Positions 36,065-46,179 of a DNA stretch of 64,000 nt are shown in pieces. The stretch spans positions 6,973,001 to 7,037,000 of the forward strand of contig NZ_CP108054.1 in NCBI RefSeq assembly GCF_036173125.1. Direction: 5' to 3'. Within the stretch, counting starts at the first letter, position 1. Each line of letters starts with the position of its first letter. The position numbers were made by a program, and so were the translations under genes. Under the pieces are notes generated by a model, which was not told the origin of the DNA, searched no databases, and saw only the letters and a program-made list of their open reading frames with translations. The DNA is from Streptomyces sp. NBC_00286 (GTDB lineage Bacteria > Actinomycetota > Actinomycetes > Streptomycetales > Streptomycetaceae).

Positions 36065-37069
36065 ATGCAAACCCGCCCTCTCGGAACGACCGGCCCTCAG
36101 GTCTCCGCGCTCGGCCTCGGCTGCATGGGCATGTCGGCGTTGTACGGCGAGGCCGACCGCGCCGAGTCCATCGCGACCGTCCATGCCGCCCTCGAAGCGG
36201 GCGTGACCCTGCTCGACACCGGCGACTTCTACGGCATGGGCCACAACGAGATGCTGATCGGCGAGGCGCTCAGGACCGCGCCCGCCTCGCGGCGCGAACA
36301 GGCGCTCACCAGCGTGAAGTTCGGGGCGTTGCGCGACCCGGACGGCGGCTGGGTCGGTTACGACGGCCGGCCGGCCGCGGTCAAGAACTTCGCCGCGTAC
36401 TCGCTTCAGCGCCTCGGCGTCGAGCACATCGACGTCTACCGCATCGCCCGCCTCGACCCGGACGTACCGATCGAGGAGACGGTCGGCGCGATCGCGGAAC
36501 TGGTCGAGAAGGGGTACGTCCGGCACATCGGCCTCAGCGAGGTCGGCGCCGAGACGATCCGCCGGGCCGCCGCGACCGCGCCGATCGCGGACCTGCAGAT
36601 CGAGTACTCGCTCATCTCGCGCGGCATCGAGGACAAGGTGCTGCCGGTCACCCGTGAGCTGGGGATCGGCGTCACGGCGTACGGCGTGCTCTCCCGTGGG
36701 CTGATCTCCGGGCACTTCACCGCGGACCGGCAGCTGGCGCCGAACGACTTCCGCGCGTTCTCGCCCCGTTTCCAGGGCGAGAACCTCCAGCACAACCTGG
36801 GTCTCGTCGAGGCGTTGCGGAAGATCGCCGAGCAGAAGGGTGTCTCGGTCGCGCAGATCGCCATCGCCTGGGTGCTGTCCCGCGGCGAGGACATCGTGCC
36901 GTTGATCGGCGCCCGGCGCCGGGACCGGCTGACCGAGGCGCTCGGCGCGCTGGACGTCACCCTCGACGCCGCCGACCTCGCCGCGATCGAGGACGCGGTG
37001 CCGGCCGACGCCGTCGCGGGCGAGCGCTACCCCGAGCAGCAGATGGCACACCTCGACAGCGAACGCTGA
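36065..37069 (+). CDS. aldo/keto reductase lacking the usual catalytic His
   Basis: 334 aa from the ATG at 36065 (AAGGAG 5 nt upstream). AKR fold with Asp51 and Tyr56 ('LLDTGDFYGMGHNE') and Lys85 ('LTSVKFGAL'). In the fourth catalytic position the family's YQHRVDP reads 'VYRIARLDPDVPIEE', so Ala stands where His is expected. The related reductase at 37726-38763 keeps the His. NADPH-binding 'PLIGARRRDRL' is present. It forms an operon with a TetR gene 26 bp downstream. Reduced or altered activity is possible. Confidence 0.9.
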   Translation: MQTRPLGTTGPQVSALGLGCMGMSALYGEADRAESIATVHAALEAGVTLLDTGDFYGMGHNEMLIGEALRTAPASRREQALTSVKFGALRDPDGGWVGYDGRPAAVKNFAAYSLQRLGVEHIDVYRIARLDPDVPIEETVGAIAELVEKGYVRHIGLSEVGAETIRRAAATAPIADLQIEYSLISRGIEDKVLPVTRELGIGVTAYGVLSRGLISGHFTADRQLAPNDFRAFSPRFQGENLQHNLGLVEALRKIAEQKGVSVAQIAIAWVLSRGEDIVPLIGARRRDRLTEALGALDVTLDAADLAAIEDAVPADAVAGERYPEQQMAHLDSER

Positions 37070-37095
37070 CCCCGCCGCCAGGTACGGTCATCGAC

Positions 37096-37683
37096 ATGGC
37101 GACCACCGGGACTCTGACCGCCGAGCGCATCCTCGAAGCGACCGAGGAGGTGCTGCGCCGCCATGGCCCGGCCAAGGCCACCGTGGTGGACGTGGCCCGT
37201 GCGCTGGGCGTCAGCCATGGCAGCGTCTACCGGCACTTCCGTACGAAGGCGGCGCTGCGGGAGGCGGTGACGATGCGATGGCTGGACCGTACGACGGAAG
37301 CCCTGTCCGGCATCGTCGCCGAGGGCGAACGGGACCCGGAGGCCCGGGTGCGCGACTGGCTCGGGGCCCTCTTCGCCGCCAAGCGCCGCAAGGCGGGAGA
37401 CGATCCCGAGCTGTTCGCCACGTACAGCGTGCTGGCCCACGAGAACGGCGAGGCGGTCGGCCGGCATCTCGACGACCTGACCGGCCAGCTGACGGAGATC
37501 GTCCGGGCCGGTGTCGACGCCGGTGTCTTCACCACCGCCGACCCGGCGGCCACCGCCCGCGCCCTCTTCCAGGCCACGGGCCGCTTCCACGACCCGGTCT
37601 ACGCCCCGGAATGGGAACGGCCGGGGATCGACGCGGAGTTCGAGGCGGTCATGGACCTGGTGCTACGAGGCCTGCGCGCCTGA
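37096..37683 (+). CDS. TetR-family regulator
   Basis: A 195-aa protein with the N-terminal HTH 'ATVVDVARALGVSHGSVYRH' then 'FRTKAALREAVTMRW'. The C-terminal effector domain resembles the TetR_C group that ends 'ARALFQATGRFHDPVYAPEW'. It follows the aldo/keto reductase by 26 bp in the same direction and probably represses the pair through the compound operator at 35938-35992. A G/C hairpin in the 42 bp that follow separates it from the convergent reductase gene. Confidence 0.92.
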   Translation: MATTGTLTAERILEATEEVLRRHGPAKATVVDVARALGVSHGSVYRHFRTKAALREAVTMRWLDRTTEALSGIVAEGERDPEARVRDWLGALFAAKRRKAGDDPELFATYSVLAHENGEAVGRHLDDLTGQLTEIVRAGVDAGVFTTADPAATARALFQATGRFHDPVYAPEWERPGIDAEFEAVMDLVLRGLRA

Positions 37684-37725
37684 GATCCATCAGCAGCCCC
37701 CGGGCCTTACCAGGGCCCCCGGGCC

Positions 37726-38796
<1,071 letters not shown>

Positions 38797-38886
38797 TCAT
38801 GGGGCAAGGACCGCATAGGATTGCCTGATCCTCTCAGGATGCCCGCTCGGGACCCCACTCAGGACCCGCTACTCAGGGAGCGCTTC

Positions 38887-39783
38887 ATGCTGGACGAGCT
38901 CGCGTCGGCCATCGCCCGGCACGGCGACGACTGGTGGTCCGACTCCGCGGTGCCACGCCTCCGGCTGGTGCGGCTGGACGAGCCCATCACCCCCATCGAC
39001 CTGCTGTACGAGCCCATGATCTGCTTCATCGTCGACGGCTCCAAGAGCAGTGTCGCGGGCGAGAGGAGCTGGACGACCGGGAGCGGGGAGATGCTCTTCA
39101 ACTCGCTCGTGCTGCCGGTCACCTCTACGTTCGAGCGGCTGCCGTACCGCTCGGCGGTGCTGCGCCTCGACGGCACGATGCTCGCCGACCTCCTGCTGGA
39201 ACTGGACGGAACGGACCCCGTCACGCCCACCGGTCCGGAGCCCGAGCCCGGCGGGCAGATCACCGCACCGATGACCCCCGAGATCGTCGACGCGGTCACC
39301 CGATGGGTACGGCTGCTCGACACTCCGGAGGACATCCGCCCCCTGGCGAACCGTATCGAGGGCGAGATCCTCTACCGCCTGCTCGGCAGTCCCCTCGGCC
39401 CGACCCTGCGTCACTTCACGCTGGGGGACACCGCCGCCGCCCGGGTCCGCACGGCGGCCAGGTGGATCTGCGAGCACTACACCGAGCCGCTCAGCATCGA
39501 GAAGATCGCGGCAGTGGCCCATATGAGCCCCGCCACTCTGCACCGCCACTTCAAGTCCGCGACCGGCATGAGCCCGTTGCGCTTCCAGAAGCATCTGCGG
39601 CTTCAGGAGGCCCGCCGCCGTCTCCTCGCCGGCGACACCACGGCTGCCGTGGTCGCCGAAGGGGTCGGCTATATGAGCGCGACGCAGTTCAACCGCGAGT
39701 ACCGACGGGCGTACGGACTGCCGCCGGCCCAGGACGCGGCCCGGCTGCGGAGCCAGCTGGTGGGCACCGGGCGGGCACGGTAG
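38887..39783 (+). CDS. AraC-family regulator with AraC_N domain
   Basis: 298 aa from the ATG at 38887 (AGGGAG 7 nt upstream). The N-terminal cupin-like AraC_N domain includes 'LYEPMICFIVDGSKSSVAGE' and 'SLVLPVTSTFERLPYRSAVL'. The C-terminal double HTH is 'LSIEKIAAVAHMSPATLHRH' with 'FKSATGMSPLRFQKHLRLQE' and 'EGVGYMSATQFNREYRRAYG'. It is divergent from the aldo/keto reductase over 123 bp, the usual arrangement for this pair in actinobacteria. Confidence 0.93.
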   Translation: MLDELASAIARHGDDWWSDSAVPRLRLVRLDEPITPIDLLYEPMICFIVDGSKSSVAGERSWTTGSGEMLFNSLVLPVTSTFERLPYRSAVLRLDGTMLADLLLELDGTDPVTPTGPEPEPGGQITAPMTPEIVDAVTRWVRLLDTPEDIRPLANRIEGEILYRLLGSPLGPTLRHFTLGDTAAARVRTAARWICEHYTEPLSIEKIAAVAHMSPATLHRHFKSATGMSPLRFQKHLRLQEARRRLLAGDTTAAVVAEGVGYMSATQFNREYRRAYGLPPAQDAARLRSQLVGTGRAR

Positions 39784-39795
39784 GGACCGGCTCCG

Positions 39796-40002
39796 CTATC
39801 CCTCCGACGGATCCACCGTCGCCTGATGCGCCTCCGCCAGGTGTTCCTCCGCCTTCAGCCACGGCAGGAACTGGGCGCCCTTCCGCCAGCCGCACGTATC
39901 GCATCTGATCGTGCGCTGCACGCCAGAGCGTTGAACCCGTACGACGTGCTCGCGGCCGTGCTGGTCCCAGCGGCTCACCTTGCTTGTGTTGATCTGCAGC
40001 AT
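39796..40002 (-). CDS. small C2H2-like zinc-finger protein
   Basis: A 68-aa protein with 'TIRCDTCGWRKG' (Cys34, Cys37) and 'AEEHLAEAHQ' (His54, His59), a CX2C-X16-HX4H finger. The N-terminal half is basic beta-like ('REHVVRVQRSGVQR'). Function unknown; nucleic-acid binding is plausible. It converges with the AraC gene, 12 bp apart. Confidence 0.75.
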   Translation of the reverse strand: MLQINTSKVSRWDQHGREHVVRVQRSGVQRTIRCDTCGWRKGAQFLPWLKAEEHLAEAHQATVDPSEG

Positions 40003-40114
40003 GACGAACTCCTCTTGTGGGGTGGCTCGCAGAGCGAGTGTGCAGCAAGACCAACATCAACAGGGGGTACTTATGAGGAGAGTTGGCACACGAACGGCGT
40101 CGAGGCCAGGGGCT

Positions 40115-41548
40115 CTAGCTGATCTTGCGCGGTAGACGCAGACTCAGCAGGATCGTCAGGACGATGCCCGCCAACTGCACCAACAGCGTGGTGACCAGGG
40201 CATCTCGCATGCCCATGCTCGGGACCAGGCCGAGGAAGAGGGTGCCGAGGGAGGCGACGCCCAGGGCGAGGGCCGACTGCTGGACCGTGATCATCACGCC
40301 GCTGCCGACTCCGGCCCGGGCGGGCGGGACCTCGGAGAGGATCACACGGAAAAGGATGGGGAGTTGGAGGGCCTGGCCCGCGCCCGCCACGGCCGCGCCC
40401 GGCAGCAGTTCCACCACGCCGAGGTCCGGCCAGGAGCGCCAGGCGGCGAGGGCGATGAGCGCCACGCCGAGACCCTGGATCAGTCCGCCGACGGTCACGA
40501 TGCGGGTTCCGTATCGGGTGACGAGCCGCGGGCCCCAGAGCGAGACGACGAGGAACACCACCGCCATGGGCGCCAGCGCGAGTCCGGCCGGGACCGGGCC
40601 GAGCCCGGCACCCTGCTGCAGCGCCACCGCGATCACGAACATGAAGCCGCTGAAGCCGATCGAGAACGGCACCACCATGGCCAGGCCCCGGCGCAGCGAC
40701 GCCAGCGCGAACAGGCTCGGCGGCACCAGGGGCGTACGGCCCTGACGGTCCTCCCGGCGCTCGACGAGATAGAACGCCGTCGCCGCGAAGGGGAACGCCG
40801 CCAGTGCCAGCCAGGTCCACAGCGGCCAGCCCGCCGCCCGGCCCTCGGTCAGCGGCGCCAGCAGGGTCAGCAGGGAGACGGCCAGCAGCAGTGTGCCGGG
40901 GACGTCCACCGGCTCGGGGTGCTGCGACCGGGTCTCGGGAACGGTGCGTGCGGCCAGGACCAGGCCGAGCAGGACGACCGGGACGTTCACGAGAAATACC
41001 GAACGCCATTCCGTGCCCGCGATGTTCGCGGCGACCAGGACGCCGCCGAGGATCTGGCCCGCGACCATGGAGAGCCCGGCGGTCGCTCCGTACAGGCTCA
41101 TGGCCTTGGCGCGGCGCGGTCCTTGAGTCGCCGACTGGATGGTGGCGAGGACCTGCGGCAGCATCGCCGCGGCTGCCGCGCCCTGTGCGACGCGTGCCGC
41201 GACCAGGGTCCAGGCGGTGGGCGCCAGGCCGCAGGCCAGCGAGGTCAGCCCGAAAGCGGCCATACCGGCGAGGAAGAGTCGACGCCGGCCGAACATGTCG
41301 CCGAGCCGTCCGCCGAGGACGAGGAGCACGGCGTACGAGACTCCGTATCCGGCGACGACGAGCTCCAGGACCGCCTCGCCGGCGGACAGGTCGCGGCCGA
41401 TCGTCGGCAGGGCGACGTTGACGATGAAGAAGTCGATGAGGGGGAGCGCCGCGCCGAGGAGCACGGTGAAGAGTCCGAGTCCGCCGAGTACGGGCGGGGC
41501 GGCGGGGGAGCGGGCGGCACTGCGGTCGAGAGTCGTCGTTTCAGTCAC
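40115..41548 (-). CDS. DHA2-type MFS efflux transporter (14 TM)
   Basis: 477 aa from a GTG at 41548 ('VTETTTLDRSAARS'). It is of the EmrB/QacA class: motif C 'ALPLIDFFIVNVALPTIGRD', motif A 'LGGRLGDMFGRRRLFLAGMA', 'GQILGGVLVAANIAGTEWRS'. Fourteen hydrophobic helices can be counted. It probably exports drugs or dyes. It is divergent from the MmyB-like XRE regulator, with repeated CTGGTANCAG boxes between. Confidence 0.9.
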   Translation of the reverse strand: MTETTTLDRSAARSPAAPPVLGGLGLFTVLLGAALPLIDFFIVNVALPTIGRDLSAGEAVLELVVAGYGVSYAVLLVLGGRLGDMFGRRRLFLAGMAAFGLTSLACGLAPTAWTLVAARVAQGAAAAAMLPQVLATIQSATQGPRRAKAMSLYGATAGLSMVAGQILGGVLVAANIAGTEWRSVFLVNVPVVLLGLVLAARTVPETRSQHPEPVDVPGTLLLAVSLLTLLAPLTEGRAAGWPLWTWLALAAFPFAATAFYLVERREDRQGRTPLVPPSLFALASLRRGLAMVVPFSIGFSGFMFVIAVALQQGAGLGPVPAGLALAPMAVVFLVVSLWGPRLVTRYGTRIVTVGGLIQGLGVALIALAAWRSWPDLGVVELLPGAAVAGAGQALQLPILFRVILSEVPPARAGVGSGVMITVQQSALALGVASLGTLFLGLVPSMGMRDALVTTLLVQLAGIVLTILLSLRLPRKIS

Positions 41549-41575
41549 GTCCCTCAGCTTTGGCCGACTCTCAGC

Positions 41576-41607
41576 CTGGTACCAGAGTCTTCTTATCCTG
41601 GTAGCAG
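41576..41607. promoter_or_regulatory. paired CTGGTANCAG operator boxes
   Basis: The perfect palindrome CTGGTACCAG (41576-41585) and its near copy CTGGTAGCAG (41598-41607) are 22 bp apart, two helical turns, in the divergent gap between the MFS pump and the XRE regulator. The spacing suits cooperative binding on one DNA face. Confidence 0.65.
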
Positions 41608-41658
41608 CAGTACCTGGCAACAGGCTTGGCGTGGCGGCAGGCTGGAGGCATGACGAGC

Positions 41659-42585
41659 ATGGCCCAGGAGACGGCTGCACGGAAGACGGCGGTACGGGAC
41701 GCCGTGCCGCCCGGCGCCCAGCAGGCCGACGAGGCTCGCGGGGCGAAGGAGTCGGAGATCCGGCGGCATGAACTCGCCGCCTTCTTGCGCCATCGCCGCG
41801 AGCACGTCACCCCCGAGCAGGTGGGCCTGCCGCGAGGCCGCCGACGGCGCACCCCGGGCCTGCGCCGCGAGGAGGTCGCGCAGCTCTCCGCGGTCGGCGT
41901 CACCTGGTACACGTGGCTCGAGCAGGCCAGGGACATCCAGGTCTCCGTCCAGGTCCTCGACGCCCTCGCCCGCACGCTGATGCTCGACGGGAGCGAGCGT
42001 GCGCACCTGTTCAACCTGGCGGGGGCCGTCGACCCCGCACCCGGCGCGCACTGCGCGTCGGTCACCGATGCCCAGCGGGCCCTCCTGCGACAGCTGGATC
42101 CGATCCCGGCCTCCATCCAGAACAGCCGGTACGACATCCTCGCCCACAACCGCACGTACGGGCTGCTGTTCTGCGACCTCGACGCCATCCCGCCGGAGGA
42201 CCGCAACTGCATGCTCCTGTGCTTCACGAACGAGGACTGGCAGTCGTCGCTCGTGCGGCTGGAGGAGACCATGCGGGTCATGGCGGCCAAGTTCCGCGCC
42301 TCGATGGCCGGTCATCTCGCCGAGCCCGCCTGGAAGATGCTGCTCAGCCGGCTGCGTACCGAGTCGCCGGAATTCCGGAGGATCTGGGAGCGGCACGAGG
42401 TCGTGACGTCGAGCAGCAAACGCAAGCAGTTCACCAACGCCCACGTCGGCCTGCTCACCGTGGACAGCACCGACCTGTGGCTGGGCCCGCACAACGGCCC
42501 CCGCATGCTGACATTCGCCCCGGTCGACACCGAGTCCCGCGAACGCCTGGAGAAGCTGCACGCGATCGCCCTCGAGCGGGGCTGA
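41659..42585 (+). CDS. MmyB-like XRE regulator (MLTR ligand-binding domain)
   Basis: 308 aa if the ATG at 41659 is used (GGAGG 10 nt upstream; ATG 41650 is only 1 nt from it). The HTH spans 'LAAFLRHRREHVTPEQVGL' to 'PGLRREEVAQLSAVGVTWYT' and 'WLEQARDIQVSVQVLDALAR'. The C-terminal MLTR domain, a PAS-like pocket, has 'YDILAHNRTYGLLFCDLDAI', 'MRVMAAKFRASMAGHLAEP' and 'GLLTVDSTDLWLGPHNGPRM'. These regulators usually control the divergent gene, here a DHA2 pump. It converges with a second pump 5 bp away. Confidence 0.93.
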   Translation: MAQETAARKTAVRDAVPPGAQQADEARGAKESEIRRHELAAFLRHRREHVTPEQVGLPRGRRRRTPGLRREEVAQLSAVGVTWYTWLEQARDIQVSVQVLDALARTLMLDGSERAHLFNLAGAVDPAPGAHCASVTDAQRALLRQLDPIPASIQNSRYDILAHNRTYGLLFCDLDAIPPEDRNCMLLCFTNEDWQSSLVRLEETMRVMAAKFRASMAGHLAEPAWKMLLSRLRTESPEFRRIWERHEVVTSSSKRKQFTNAHVGLLTVDSTDLWLGPHNGPRMLTFAPVDTESRERLEKLHAIALERG

Positions 42586-42590
42586 GAGCC

Positions 42591-44036
42591 TCAGGCCAGT
42601 ACGTCCGCCTGTTCCTTGACCTCCGCCGACTCCAGCCGTTCCGCGGTGCGTTCGGCGGTTCGGCGGGCCCAGCGGCCGCTCGTCAGGGCGCCGACGAGCA
42701 GGACCGCGAGGCCGCAGGCCGCGATGATCCACCAGCCGGGGCGGGCGGCTGAGACGTAGACCTCGCGGTACGGGAGCGAGCCCAGGCCCGAGGCGAGTAC
42801 GGCGCCGACCACGGCCACGCCCAGGGTCTGGCCGATCTGGCGGCTGGTGGAGGCGACCGCGGCGGCGACACCGGCCTGGGCGCGGGGCATGCCGGAGACG
42901 GCGGTGTTGGTGATGGGGGCGTTGACGAAGCCGAAGCCGAGGCCGAAGAGGACGTAGCCGATGACGAGCGTGACGTTCGAGGTCTCGGCCTCGAAGGCGG
43001 CGAAGAGCACCCCGCTCGCGGTCATCGCGACCCCGGCGACCAGGAGCGAGAGGCGAGGGCCGCGGCTGCCGATCAGGCGGCCGGACAGCGGGGCGGACAC
43101 GAAGGTCAAGGCGGCCATGGGGAGCATCCACAGGCCCGCGCTCAGGGCGGTGAGCCCGCGTACGTTCTGCAGATAGAGCGTCGAGAGGAAGAGGAAGCCG
43201 CCGAGTGCCGCGAACGCGCTGATCGCCACGACCGTGGCCCCGCTGAACGGCGCCGACCGGAAGAAGCGCAGGTCGATGAGGGGTTCGGCACGGCGTGGCT
43301 CGTACCACAGGAGGCTCAGCAGGGCGGCCAGGGCCAGGGCGCCGAAGGCGATGACTGTGGGGGCGCTCGCGTGGGGGGCCTCGATGATCGCGTACGTCAG
43401 GGAGCCGAGCAGCGCGATCACCAGGAGCTGGCCGACCGGGTCGGGGCGACGGGCCTTCGGGGCGCGGGACTCGGGGACGTACCGGAGGGTGAGCAGGAGC
43501 GCTGCCAGGCCCACCGGGAGGTTGATCCAGAAGATCGAGCGCCAGCCGACCGAGTCCACGAGAACGCCGCCGATCAGAGGGCCGGCCGCCATCGATATGC
43601 CGACGACACCGCCCCACACCCCGATGGCGCGGGCGCGCTCGCGCGGCTCCGTGAACGTGTTGGTGATGATCGACATCGCGACCGGGTTGAGCATCGAACC
43701 GCCCACCGCCTGCACCATCCGGAAGGCGATGAGCGATTCGAGGTTCGGCGCGAGGGAACACAGCACCGAGCCGACTGTGAAGACGACCAGGCCCGCCATG
43801 AAGACCCGCTTGCGGCCGATACGGTCTGCCGTCGAGCCCGCGAGCATCAGCAGCGAGGCGAGTACCAGCGTGTACGCGTCGATCGTCCACTGGAGTCCGG
43901 CCGTACTCGCGTGCAGTTCGCGCTGCATCGAGGGCAGCGCGACGTTCAGCACGGTGTTGTCGAGGCTCACGATCAGCAGGCTCATACAGCAGATCGCGAG
44001 GACGAGCATGCGTCGGCGGTGGCTGAGCTCGGGCAT
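42591..44036 (-). CDS. DHA2-type MFS efflux transporter (14 TM)
   Basis: A 481-aa pump with motif C 'LLIVSLDNTVLNVALPSMQR', motif A 'LAGSTADRIGRKRVFMAGLV', and 'GPLIGGVLVDSVGWRSIFWI'. Fourteen TM segments. It is a second EmrB/QacA-like exporter, in parallel orientation to the one at 40115-41548 and not closely similar to it. No dedicated regulator is adjacent except the XRE gene that converges on it. The upstream gap to dusB (103 bp) holds its promoter. Confidence 0.92.
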   Translation of the reverse strand: MPELSHRRRMLVLAICCMSLLIVSLDNTVLNVALPSMQRELHASTAGLQWTIDAYTLVLASLLMLAGSTADRIGRKRVFMAGLVVFTVGSVLCSLAPNLESLIAFRMVQAVGGSMLNPVAMSIITNTFTEPRERARAIGVWGGVVGISMAAGPLIGGVLVDSVGWRSIFWINLPVGLAALLLTLRYVPESRAPKARRPDPVGQLLVIALLGSLTYAIIEAPHASAPTVIAFGALALAALLSLLWYEPRRAEPLIDLRFFRSAPFSGATVVAISAFAALGGFLFLSTLYLQNVRGLTALSAGLWMLPMAALTFVSAPLSGRLIGSRGPRLSLLVAGVAMTASGVLFAAFEAETSNVTLVIGYVLFGLGFGFVNAPITNTAVSGMPRAQAGVAAAVASTSRQIGQTLGVAVVGAVLASGLGSLPYREVYVSAARPGWWIIAACGLAVLLVGALTSGRWARRTAERTAERLESAEVKEQADVLA

Positions 44037-44139
44037 TCCATCAGGGTACGCCGATATCGGTAGTGCGCCTAACTAACGACCTCGGTCGGTCGCCGAAAGG
44101 CCGTGGCTCGTGCCCGTCGGCGTACGGGACAATGGGGCC

Positions 44140-45348
44140 ATGCCCACGCCCACACCTCTCGTGAACGCCCCGCTGTCGATCGGCCCGCACCCGGTGCGGC
44201 CGCCCGTCGTCCTCGCCCCCATGGCCGGGATCACGAACGCGCCGTTCCGCACGCTGTGCAGGGAGTTCAGCGGCGGCAAGGGTCTGTTCGTCAGCGAGAT
44301 GATCACGACGCGGGCGCTGGTCGAGCGCAACGAGAAGACCATGCAGCTGATCCACTTCGACGCCTCGGAGACGCCGCGCTCGATCCAGCTGTACGGAGTC
44401 GACCCGGCGACCGTCGGCAAGGCCGTCCGCATGATCGCGGAGGAGGACCTCGCCGACCACATCGACCTCAACTTCGGCTGCCCCGTACCGAAGGTGACGC
44501 GCAAGGGCGGCGGCTCGGCCCTCCCGTACAAGCGCCACCTGCTGCGCGCGATCCTGCGCGAGGCGGTGAGCGGCGCCGGGGACCTGCCGGTCACGATGAA
44601 GATGCGCAAGGGCATCGACGACGACCACATCACGTACCTGGACGCGGGCCGGATCGCGGTCGAGGAGGGCGTGACGGCGATCGCCCTCCACGGCAGGACG
44701 GCCGCGCAGCACTACGGCGGCACGGCGGACTGGGAGGCGATCGCCCGCCTCAAGGAGCACGTGCCGGAGATTCCCGTCCTCGGCAACGGCGACATCTGGT
44801 CGGCGGACGACGCGCTGCGGATGGTGCGGGTGACGGGTTGCGACGGGGTGGTCGTGGGGCGCGGTTGCCTGGGCCGCCCGTGGCTGTTCGCGGACCTGGT
44901 GGCCGCCTTCGAGGGTCGTACGGGCGACTACGCGCGACCGACCCTCCGCGAGGTGGCCGACGTCATGGTCCGCCATGCGACCCTGCTCGGGGAGTGGATC
45001 GAACAAGGAGGGGCGGCCCGAAGGGCCACCGTTGAGGGTGGTGGTGGGAGACGGGCGGGCGAGGCGCGCGGAGTCATCGACTTCCGCAAGCACGTGGCCT
45101 GGTACCTGAAGGGTTTCGCGGTCGGCTCGGAGATGCGTAAGCGCCTGGCGATCACGTCGTCACTGGCCGAACTTCGTTCCGGGCTCGACGAGTTGGACCT
45201 CGACCAGCCGTGGCCGACGGGCGCGGACGGGCCACGCGGACGTACGTCCGGCAACAACAGGGTTGTCCTGCCGGACGGTTGGCTGAAGGACCCGTACGAC
45301 TGTGCCGGGATCGGCGAGGACGCGGAGTTGGACACGTCCGGGGGTTGA
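44140..45348 (+). CDS. dusB: tRNA-dihydrouridine synthase
   Basis: 402 aa from the ATG at 44140. An FMN TIM barrel: 'PPVVLAPMAGITNAPFRTLC', catalytic Cys114 in 'HIDLNFGCPVPKVTRKGGG', 'VTMKMRKGIDDDHITYLDAG', 'AIALHGRTAAQHYGGTADW', 'VLGNGDIWSADDALRM', 'GVVVGRGCLGRPWLFADL'. It reduces uridines in the tRNA D-loop. Residues about 291-308 ('ARRATVEGGGGRRAGEARG') are an in-frame repeat insertion in the helical domain, absent from usual DusB proteins. Confidence 0.94.
   Translation: MPTPTPLVNAPLSIGPHPVRPPVVLAPMAGITNAPFRTLCREFSGGKGLFVSEMITTRALVERNEKTMQLIHFDASETPRSIQLYGVDPATVGKAVRMIAEEDLADHIDLNFGCPVPKVTRKGGGSALPYKRHLLRAILREAVSGAGDLPVTMKMRKGIDDDHITYLDAGRIAVEEGVTAIALHGRTAAQHYGGTADWEAIARLKEHVPEIPVLGNGDIWSADDALRMVRVTGCDGVVVGRGCLGRPWLFADLVAAFEGRTGDYARPTLREVADVMVRHATLLGEWIEQGGAARRATVEGGGGRRAGEARGVIDFRKHVAWYLKGFAVGSEMRKRLAITSSLAELRSGLDELDLDQPWPTGADGPRGRTSGNNRVVLPDGWLKDPYDCAGIGEDAELDTSGG
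45011..45063 (+). repeat. 53-bp in-frame intragenic repeat, copy 1 (dusB)
   Basis: Encodes AARRATVEGGGGRRAGE. It is nearly the same as the reverse-strand segment 52058-52110 in the MGH1-like gene, including GGTGGTGGGAGACGGGCGGG. Two unrelated genes share it in the same reading frame, so it is a transposed coding element and not ancestral sequence. Confidence 0.8.
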
Positions 45349-45387
45349 GTGTTCGCTGCGGGTGCAGCGGCCCAAGTGGTCGAGTGA

Positions 45388-45415
45388 GCGCCGCCGCTGT
45401 GAACAGCGGCGGCGC
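45388..45415. terminator. bidirectional terminator between dusB and the peptidoglycan-binding gene
   Basis: Perfect 12-bp stem GCGCCGCCGCTG-TGAA-CAGCGGCGGCGC, 40 bp after the dusB stop. The convergent gene lies on the other side, so it can serve both. The TGAA tetraloop is compact. No other feature is seen in 45349-45513. Confidence 0.85.
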
Positions 45416-45513
45416 CCAAGCCCGAGCCGCGTCCTCCCCTCGCCATGGACGCGGACCGAACGGTCCCGAATGTTCACGCCGGGGGCGGGGCCGGGCGGTG
45501 GATCGGCTGTTCG

Positions 45514-45960
45514 TCAGTTACAGCTGATCCGCGCCCCGGTTTCCATGCTGTAGTTCGCCCACACCATCGCATTCCGCGTATTGGGGCCGTAATCGCCGTC
45601 CGCCCGGACGCCCACCTTCCTCTGAACGGATTTGAGCGCCGACTCGGTGAGATCTCCGAAGTCCCCATCCGTTGCCAGCCTGTATCCGTAGCAGGAATTC
45701 AGGTTCTTCTGAAGGGCGCGGACTGCCGTATTGCTCATGCCCCAGTCCAGCCAGCAATTGGGCGAATTGCCAACGTAAGGGACGTACTTGTAAGAGGTGG
45801 GGTTTGTGACTTTGTTGTGCAGAACCGCCCCGTAGGTGCAAGGGGAGTAGTCAGCCGCGGTCGCGGACGGGGCGACGGCGAGAGCGCCGCCGAGGAGGGC
45901 GGCCAGAAGGGCCCCCGCGGTCGTAGCCGACTTGGCGCGCCCGCTTCGGATTTTGCTCAA
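45514..45960 (-). CDS. secreted peptidoglycan-binding-domain protein
   Basis: 148 aa from a TTG at 45960, chosen for the GGTGGAG 5 nt upstream and because it gives a clean Sec signal ('GALLAALLGGALAVAPSATA', cleavage near ATA-AD). The mature part has one PG_binding_1 domain ('AVRALQKNLNSCYGYRLATD', 'GDFGDLTESALKSVQRKVGV', 'RADGDYGPNTRNAM'). Four Cys may form disulfides. No hydrolase domain is attached, so it probably binds the wall or inhibits a hydrolase. Confidence 0.88.
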   Translation of the reverse strand: MSKIRSGRAKSATTAGALLAALLGGALAVAPSATAADYSPCTYGAVLHNKVTNPTSYKYVPYVGNSPNCWLDWGMSNTAVRALQKNLNSCYGYRLATDGDFGDLTESALKSVQRKVGVRADGDYGPNTRNAMVWANYSMETGARISCN

Positions 45961-46179
45961 CTCTGCTCCACCTTCTGGTTGTTGGCGGACTGCCCGAGTT
46001 CTTGCGGCGCCCGCCACGGCCGGTGTCAGTCCCGTACGACGGGCACGGTAGCCCGGTCCAGTCGCTGAGTGTGTCGGTCGTTTGCCCCACAAAGGAGCGG
46101 CCGTTATCGGTGTTCGGGCCTCGCGGCGACTCCCCGCTGGGCGCTCTACCTTGATCGCCGTTCAACTACCCTTGACCCC
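45961..46179. promoter_or_regulatory. divergent promoter region, peptidoglycan-binding gene and double kinase
   Basis: A 219-bp gap with both start regions. No clear inverted repeat or hexamer pair was found. It is somewhat less GC-rich near 46080-46180. Confidence 0.3.

Noticed and set aside
41593..43890. 765-codon minus-strand frame across the XRE regulator and the second DHA2 pump
   Set aside because: It overlaps two well-supported genes in another frame and shows no conserved motif.
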